Notes under the pieces: model-generated
What the model was told of the DNA's origin: nothing
What the model saw: only the letters and a program-made list of their open reading frames with translations
The model's database searches: none
NCBI RefSeq assembly: GCF_034479615.1
Contig: NZ_CP140255.1
Span: 496,001-560,000 of the forward strand
Direction: 5' to 3'
Length of the DNA: 64,000 nt
Origin: Vreelandella neptunia
GTDB lineage: Bacteria > Pseudomonadota > Gammaproteobacteria > Pseudomonadales > Halomonadaceae
Position numbers and translations under genes: made by a program
Part shown: positions 59,619-64,000 of the stretch, piece by piece
Position numbering within the stretch: the first letter of the stretch is position 1
How the letters are laid out: each line of letters starts with the position of its first letter

Positions 59619-60833
59619 CTAGTCAGCATCGAGCTGGACTGACTGAATATAGCGCGCGCTGCGTTTGGTGCGGTCTTTCACGCGACCAACGAGCTGGCCA
59701 CAGGCAGCATCGATATCTTCACCTCGGGTTGTTCTAACCGTGGCGTTGTAGCCTAAATCATACAACCACTGCTGGAAGCGCATCACCTGGTTGCGTGACG
59801 GTTTTTCGTAACCCGAATTGGGGAACGGGTTAAACGGAATCAGGTTGATCTTACACGGCAACTCTTTCAGCAGTGCAGCAAGCTGCTCGGCGTGCTCCTG
59901 CTGATCGTTGACGTCCTTGATCAGCGTGTACTCAATAGTGACCTGACGATTATCCGGGCACTTGGCAAGGTACCTGTGGCAGGCATCCAACAGCGCACGG
60001 ATATTGTACTTACGGTTGATGGGCACCAGCTCATTGCGCAATTCGTCCGTAGAGGCATGCAGCGAAATTGCCAAGCTAACGTCCATTTCGTCGCCAAGCT
60101 TGTCGATCATTGGCACCACGCCAGAGGTCGACAGTGTCACGCGGCGCTTGGACAGGCCATAGCCGTTGTCATCCAACATCAGCTTCATGGCGGGCACAAC
60201 GTTATCGAAGTTGAGCAACGGCTCGCCCATGCCCATCATCACCACGTTGGTCACCGGACGGTTTGCCGTATCCCGCCGCGGGCCAACGCTGCGCTGGGCA
60301 ACCCATACCTGGCCGATAATTTCAGCAGCGGTTAAGTTGCGCTGAAAACCCTGCTTGCCGGTGGAGCAAAAGCTGCAGTCCAGCGAGCAGCCGACTTGAG
60401 AGGAAACGCATAGCGTGCGGCGTTTACCGTTCTCAGCCGGAATCAGCACCGTTTCCACATAGCTGCCGTCCTCCACTTCCAGCACCCACTTACGGGTACC
60501 ATCGCTGGAAGTACCTTCATAAATCACCCCTGGGCCACGAATTTCTGCCAGCCGGGCCAGTTTTTCACGCAGCGCTTTGGAGAGGTTCGTCATGGCAGCA
60601 AAGTCATCACTGCCTTCCTGGTGAATCCACTTCATTAGCTGTGCGGCACGGAACTTCTTTTCGCCGATCGACAAAAAGAAAGCTTCCATCTGCTCGCGGG
60701 ACATGCCAAGCAGGTTTTGCCGCTCAGGCGTCGCTTTTTCAGCAGATTTGCTGGCGGCGCCAGTACTATCGGCTTCAGTACTATCGGCGCCTGGACGGGG
60801 GGCGGGCGTATGTTGGGCTACAGTGGTGGTCAT
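59619..60833 (-). CDS. rlmN: Dual-specificity 23S rRNA/tRNA m2A methyltransferase RlmN
   Basis: A 404-residue radical SAM enzyme. [20 protein letters not shown] carries the CxxxCxxC cluster ligands, and the catalytic cysteines lie in this protein and near its end ([14 protein letters not shown]). It methylates A2503 of 23S rRNA and A37 of some tRNAs. The first 40 residues are a low-complexity extension ([19 protein letters not shown]) not usual for the family. Confidence 0.95.
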   Translation of the reverse strand: MTTTVAQHTPAPRPGADSTEADSTGAASKSAEKATPERQNLLGMSREQMEAFFLSIGEKKFRAAQLMKWIHQEGSDDFAAMTNLSKALREKLARLAEIRGPGVIYEGTSSDGTRKWVLEVEDGSYVETVLIPAENGKRRTLCVSSQVGCSLDCSFCSTGKQGFQRNLTAAEIIGQVWVAQRSVGPRRDTANRPVTNVVMMGMGEPLLNFDNVVPAMKLMLDDNGYGLSKRRVTLSTSGVVPMIDKLGDEMDVSLAISLHASTDELRNELVPINRKYNIRALLDACHRYLAKCPDNRQVTIEYTLIKDVNDQQEHAEQLAALLKELPCKINLIPFNPFPNSGYEKPSRNQVMRFQQWLYDLGYNATVRTTRGEDIDAACGQLVGRVKDRTKRSARYIQSVQLDAD

Positions 60834-60856
60834 GGCGGTCAGCGTTATAGAAAGGG

Positions 60857-60875
60857 GCGGGGGACTAGCCCCCGC
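60857..60875 (-). terminator. Hairpin between ndk and rlmN
   Basis: Stem GCGGGGG / CCCCCGC with loop ACTAG, followed on the minus strand by CCCCTTTCT. The T tract is short, so partial termination or an mRNA-stabilising structure is more likely than a full stop. Confidence 0.5.
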
Positions 60876-60922
60876 AAAATGGCCGGCAACGAAAGTTGTT
60901 TCGGCGGCGCTACCTTAAAGGC

Positions 60923-61348
60923 TTAGCGCGGGCAGATTTCGTCGTTGCCAAAGAAGTAGCTAATTTCGCGCTCAGCGCTTTCTGGAGAATCAGAACCATG
61001 GACAGCATTGGCGTCGATTGTTTCCGCAAAATCGGCGCGAATAGTGCCGGGTGCTGCTTCTTTAGGGTTAGTTGCACCCATCAGATCGCGGTTTTTAGCA
61101 ATAGCGCCTTCACCTTCAAGCACTTGTACAACCACCGGGCCAGAGGTCATGAAGCCAACCAGGTCTTTAAAGAACGGACGCTCTTTGTGCTCTGCGTAGA
61201 AGCCGCCAGCCTTCTCTTCTGAGAGATGTACCATTTTGGCAGCGACGACTTTTAAACCCGCTTTTTCGAAGCGAGCAATGATGTCACCGATGGCATTTTT
61301 AGCAACGGCGTCAGGCTTGATAATAGAAAGAGTGCGTTCAGTAGCCAT
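60923..61348 (-). CDS. ndk: Nucleoside diphosphate kinase
   Basis: A 141-residue enzyme: [20 protein letters not shown] at the start, and the active-site His in [20 protein letters not shown] (about residue 117). It balances nucleoside triphosphate pools. GAGGAG precedes the start. It stands between the isc genes and rlmN, the usual place. Confidence 0.97.
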   Translation of the reverse strand: MATERTLSIIKPDAVAKNAIGDIIARFEKAGLKVVAAKMVHLSEEKAGGFYAEHKERPFFKDLVGFMTSGPVVVQVLEGEGAIAKNRDLMGATNPKEAAPGTIRADFAETIDANAVHGSDSPESAEREISYFFGNDEICPR

Positions 61349-61377
61349 GTAAATGGTCTCCTCAAAAAGGCTTAAGC

Positions 61378-61408
61378 AAAAAGTGCCGCCCTAGAAGGCC
61401 AGGGCGGC
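61378..61408 (-). terminator. Rho-independent terminator after the isc genes
   Basis: Stem GCCGCCCT / AGGGCGGC with an 8-base loop, followed on the minus strand by ACTTTTT. It lies between iscA and ndk and closes the short isc unit. Confidence 0.7.
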
Positions 61409-61578
61409 CCAGAAGATGATTCAGTTAATAGCGCTTCGGCAGCTAGCGTTTTTAAACACTAATGCGTCAAAAAAGTATGCGGGCATACCCCGGCTGCCTG
61501 AGCTTATGTATCCAGGTGCGCGATTATAGCGCTTAAGCCGGGGGATGAATACCGGCGATGAAGCTGACCAAGCAATGC

Positions 61579-61905
61579 TTAGACGGTAAAGCTCTCTCCG
61601 CAGCCGCACTCATCTTTGACGTTAGGGTTGTTAAAGCGGAAAAAGCGGTTCAGCCCTTCGCTGACGTAATCCACTTCGCTGCCGTTAAGCATCTCCACCG
61701 CATCGGGAGCAACATAGACGCTGGCACCGTGGGCTTCAAAATGGATCTCTTCGTCGCTGACGGTGTCAGCAAAATCGAGCACGTAGCTATAGCCTGAGCA
61801 GCCGCTTGGCTTGACCGAGACGCGCAGGCCAAGGCCTTGCCCGCGCTCGTCGAGCGCGTGGCGAATCTGTTGTGCGGCAGCCGGGGTAATATTGAGTGTT
61901 GCCAT
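61579..61905 (-). CDS. iscA: Iron-sulfur cluster carrier IscA
   Basis: A 108-residue A-type carrier. The three ligands are in KPSGCSGYSYVLDF (Cys36) and in NPNVKDECGCGESF (Cys100, Cys102). The ending closely follows E. coli IscA rather than ErpA. It passes clusters to target proteins. It follows iscS by only 26 bases, with no iscU in between. Confidence 0.93.
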   Translation of the reverse strand: MATLNITPAAAQQIRHALDERGQGLGLRVSVKPSGCSGYSYVLDFADTVSDEEIHFEAHGASVYVAPDAVEMLNGSEVDYVSEGLNRFFRFNNPNVKDECGCGESFTV

Positions 61906-61931
61906 GAGGCGTCCTCCTTAAAAATAGTCAG

Positions 61932-63122
61932 CTAGTCAGCCGCTTGACGGGGCGGTGTACGTAAACCGCTCACCGCATGGCGTATGAGCGTTAGCGCATA
62001 ATCAATGTCGGCTTCGGTGGTAAAGCGCCCGAAGCTAAAACGCAGCGATGAGAGCGCCAGCGAGCGTGGCGTGCCGATGCCGAGCAGCACATAGGACGGA
62101 TCGACGCTGGCCGAGTTGCACGCCGAACCGGTAGACACCGCCACATCGCGCAGCGCCATCAGCAGCGATTCACCGTCGACGCCTTCAAACGCCAAGTTGA
62201 GAATGTTGGGCACTGAGCGCTGCTCTTTATCACCCAATGGCGTGTTGGAAAACACACCGTCGACGCCTTCAAGGCCGCGCAGAAAGCGCTGCTGCAAGGC
62301 CGTTATATGGGCGTTGTCTTCGTCGTACTGCTGCTGCATCAGCGCAAAGGCTTCACCCATGCCTGCGATCTGGTGTGTCGGTAGGGTGCCGGAGCGCATA
62401 CCGCGCTCGTGGCCACCGCCATGAATCAGCGCCTCAACGCGAATGTCCGGATGGCGCTTCACATACAGCGCTCCGACGCCTTTAGGGCCGTAGGTTTTAT
62501 GGCCAGATAGCGACATAAGGTCAATCTGCTGGGCCACTACGTCTAAGGGAATACGCCCCACCGCCTGGGCGGCATCGGTATGAAAGGCCGCGCCAAACTC
62601 ATGGGCAACGGCCGCCAGAGCCGCAATGTCGTTGATGCTGCCCAGTTCGTTGTTAACCGCCATCAGTGAGACCAGCGCGGTGTCGTCGCGCATCGCTGCG
62701 CGCAGCTGTTCGGGTTCAATGCAGCCATCCCGGCCCGGCGTTAGCCAAGTGACCTCAAAGCCCTCTTTCTCCAGCGCATGGGCAGTGTCAACGATAGCTT
62801 TATGCTCAATCGTCGAGGTAACCAAGTGTAGGCCGTGCTCGCGGTTGGCGCGCATAAAGCCTGTCAGCGCCAGGTTGTCTGCTTCGGTGGCGCCGCTGGT
62901 CCAGACGATTTCTCGCGGGTCGGCGCCAATCACATCGGCCACCTGGCGGCGTGCCTGCTCCACCACCTGCTCTGCCTGCCAGCCCAGCATATGGCTGCGT
63001 GAAGCCGGGTTGGCAAATAGCTGATCAACCGTCAGGTAGCGTTGCATCACCTCAACCACGCGGGCATCCGCCGGCGCGGTGGCGGCGTAATCCAGGTAAA
63101 TGGGCAGCGTGGGTGTGGTCAT
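61932..63122 (-). CDS. iscS: Cysteine desulfurase IscS
   Basis: A 396-residue PLP enzyme. The PLP Lys is in MSLSGHKTYGPKGVGALYVK and the sulfur-carrying Cys in VSTGSACNSASVDPSYVL. It takes sulfur from cysteine for clusters and tRNA thiolation. The protein stops at about LRTPPRQAAD, right after the last conserved helix: the further 20 or so residues with the Trp-Glu-Met motif that dock IscU in E. coli are missing. ATG and stop are intact, so this is a real end and not a frameshift. Confidence 0.95.
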   Translation of the reverse strand: MTTPTLPIYLDYAATAPADARVVEVMQRYLTVDQLFANPASRSHMLGWQAEQVVEQARRQVADVIGADPREIVWTSGATEADNLALTGFMRANREHGLHLVTSTIEHKAIVDTAHALEKEGFEVTWLTPGRDGCIEPEQLRAAMRDDTALVSLMAVNNELGSINDIAALAAVAHEFGAAFHTDAAQAVGRIPLDVVAQQIDLMSLSGHKTYGPKGVGALYVKRHPDIRVEALIHGGGHERGMRSGTLPTHQIAGMGEAFALMQQQYDEDNAHITALQQRFLRGLEGVDGVFSNTPLGDKEQRSVPNILNLAFEGVDGESLLMALRDVAVSTGSACNSASVDPSYVLLGIGTPRSLALSSLRFSFGRFTTEADIDYALTLIRHAVSGLRTPPRQAAD

Positions 63123-63174
63123 CGTTACGTTCCAGCGGTTGATCGGTCAGGGCAATCGGGATTGTGTCTTGGAG

Positions 63175-63642
63175 TCAGGGTGAAGAGGCGAGAATGCCTG
63201 CCTCTGCACGCTGTTTCTGTCGCGACGCAATACGTATGACATCAGGACGCAGCATCAGTTGTGCCAGGGTCATATCGTCAAGAAAATGGCGTATCTGTAC
63301 GGAGAGCTCGCACCACAAATGATGCGTCAGGCAAGTATCGCCCTGTTGGCAGTCAGAGAGCCCCTGGCAACGGGTGGCATCTACGCTTTCGTTCACCGCG
63401 TCTATCACTTTTGAGACGCTAATCGCGTCTGCAGGCTGCGAAAGCAGGTAGCCACCGCCCGGGCCGCGCACGCTGTTGACCAAGCCTGCACGGCGCAGGC
63501 GAGCAAAAAGCTGCTCTAAATAGGAGAGCGATATCTCTTGACGCTGGGAGATATCGCTTAGGCTGGTCGGGCCGTTGTGGGCATGCAAGGCTAAATCGAG
63601 CATGGCAGTAACGGCGTAACGGCCTTTAGTGGTCAAGCGCAT
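63175..63642 (-). CDS. iscR: Iron-sulfur cluster regulator IscR
   Basis: A 155-residue Rrf2-family regulator. The winged helix begins [20 protein letters not shown]. The cluster ligands Cys92, Cys98, Cys104 and His107 fall at the same residue numbers as in E. coli. It represses its own operon when clusters are plentiful; a matching site lies upstream. Confidence 0.96.
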   Translation of the reverse strand: MRLTTKGRYAVTAMLDLALHAHNGPTSLSDISQRQEISLSYLEQLFARLRRAGLVNSVRGPGGGYLLSQPADAISVSKVIDAVNESVDATRCQGLSDCQQGDTCLTHHLWCELSVQIRHFLDDMTLAQLMLRPDVIRIASRQKQRAEAGILASSP

Positions 63643-63694
63643 GGCAAGCCCCTCGACGCTGAAAACTCAGCGCACTAACGGCAAATGTGCTGCC

Positions 63695-63728
63695 ATTATG
63701 GGAAAACCTGAGTGCTTTGGTCAACCAT
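63695..63728 (-). promoter_or_regulatory. iscR promoter with a type 1 IscR site
   Basis: On the minus strand -35 TTGACC (63719-63724) and -10 CATAAT (63695-63700) are 18 bases apart. The region 63704-63728 reads ATGGTTGACCAAAGCACTC followed by AGGTTT, close to the E. coli iscR autoregulatory site, and covers the -35. This shows that classical feedback is retained. Confidence 0.75.
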
Positions 63729-63747
63729 TACGCGGCGGCAGTGTTTC

Positions 63748-64000
63748 TTACTCGGCTGATGGCGGAGTGGCCGAGTGCTTGCCAACACCGGGGCAGCCGG
63801 TATCGTTCTCGTCCAGAACGTCGGCAAAATCTTCATCGCGCAGCGCCGGTAGCTGGCCGTCGCGGTAGTTGTCATCTAGCTTACGCAGGGTAGAGCACAT
63901 GCGCTCAATGCGCTCATCCACGGCGTGCATATGGTCGAGCATCGCCTGCATCGAACGGGCTACGGGGTCGGGCATATCCTGGCTGACGCCGTAGGCATCA
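63748..64000 (-). CDS. cysE: Serine O-acetyltransferase, C-terminal end
   Basis: The last 83 or so codons of a gene that continues past the right edge. AYGVSQDMPDPVARSMQAML then DHMHAVDERIERMC match the C-terminal tail of the CysE found directly upstream of iscR in many gammaproteobacteria. The acyltransferase hexapeptide repeats would lie outside the window. It makes O-acetylserine for cysteine synthesis, which in turn feeds IscS. Confidence 0.75.
   Translation of the reverse strand, partial: DAYGVSQDMPDPVARSMQAMLDHMHAVDERIERMCSTLRKLDDNYRDGQLPALRDEDFADVLDENDTGCPGVGKHSATPPSAE

Noticed and set aside
60755..60795. Direct repeat CAGTACTATCGGC in the rlmN start region
   Set aside because: Only two copies inside a low-complexity coding extension; probably a slippage duplication.
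63763..63800. A tRNA-Ser-like start (GGCGGAGTGGCCGAGTGC)
   Set aside because: It falls in the cysE tail, and I found no matching anticodon arm, T arm or acceptor end downstream.

Overview
The window looks like chromosomal DNA of a halophilic gammaproteobacterium, most likely Halomonadaceae (Halomonas or a close relative). This rests on the gammaproteobacterial gene order (trkH-trkA-rsmB-fmt-def-dprA-tsaC-hemF-aroE and der-bamB-yfgM-hisS-ispG-rodZ-pilW-rlmN-ndk-isc), moderately high GC, an unusually acidic RodZ linker, TRAP uptake and osmoregulated-glucan genes. No phage, transposase, integrase, CRISPR array, rRNA or tRNA was recognised. All assignments come from reading protein motifs and gene order; no database search was possible.

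1-7.9 kb: an accessory catabolic cluster. An isochorismatase-family amidohydrolase (cut by the window edge), an isocitrate lyase/PEP-mutase-family lyase and an NTF2-like protein run leftward. A GntR/HutC regulator, a LeuC/LeuD-type hydratase pair and a three-gene TRAP transporter run rightward. Two near-identical palindromes flank the regulator gene. 8-14.3 kb: a Zur-box-preceded CobW-family GTPase, a DarT-DarG toxin-antitoxin pair, a DUF2805 protein, a PepSY membrane protein, a methyltransferase and an XRE regulator, next to an AT-rich gene-free block.

14.7-29.8 kb: a GAF-GGDEF-EAL protein, opgGH for periplasmic glucans, an AraC regulator beside eutBC and an ethanolamine permease, a CIA30 protein, aceK, and a sirtuin that has lost its zinc cysteines. 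A paired REP element closes this segment. 29.9-36.6 kb: a complete overlapping biotin operon, bioB-F-H-C-D-A on the minus strand, with a recognisable promoter and BirA-type operator. A MNT-HEPN toxin-antitoxin module is divergent from it.

36.7-51.6 kb: a DTW tRNA-modification protein, a TraB protein, Trk potassium uptake, dodecin, rsmB-fmt-def, then dprA-tsaC-hemF-aroE, a M48 protease and a lipoprotein. 51.8-64 kb: the der to isc housekeeping block, ending in the 3' end of cysE. Here iscR and iscS are followed directly by iscA; iscU, hscB, hscA and fdx are absent from their usual place, and IscS lacks the C-terminal tail that normally docks IscU. This reduced isc locus and the hydratase/lyase cluster at the left end are the two most interesting points.
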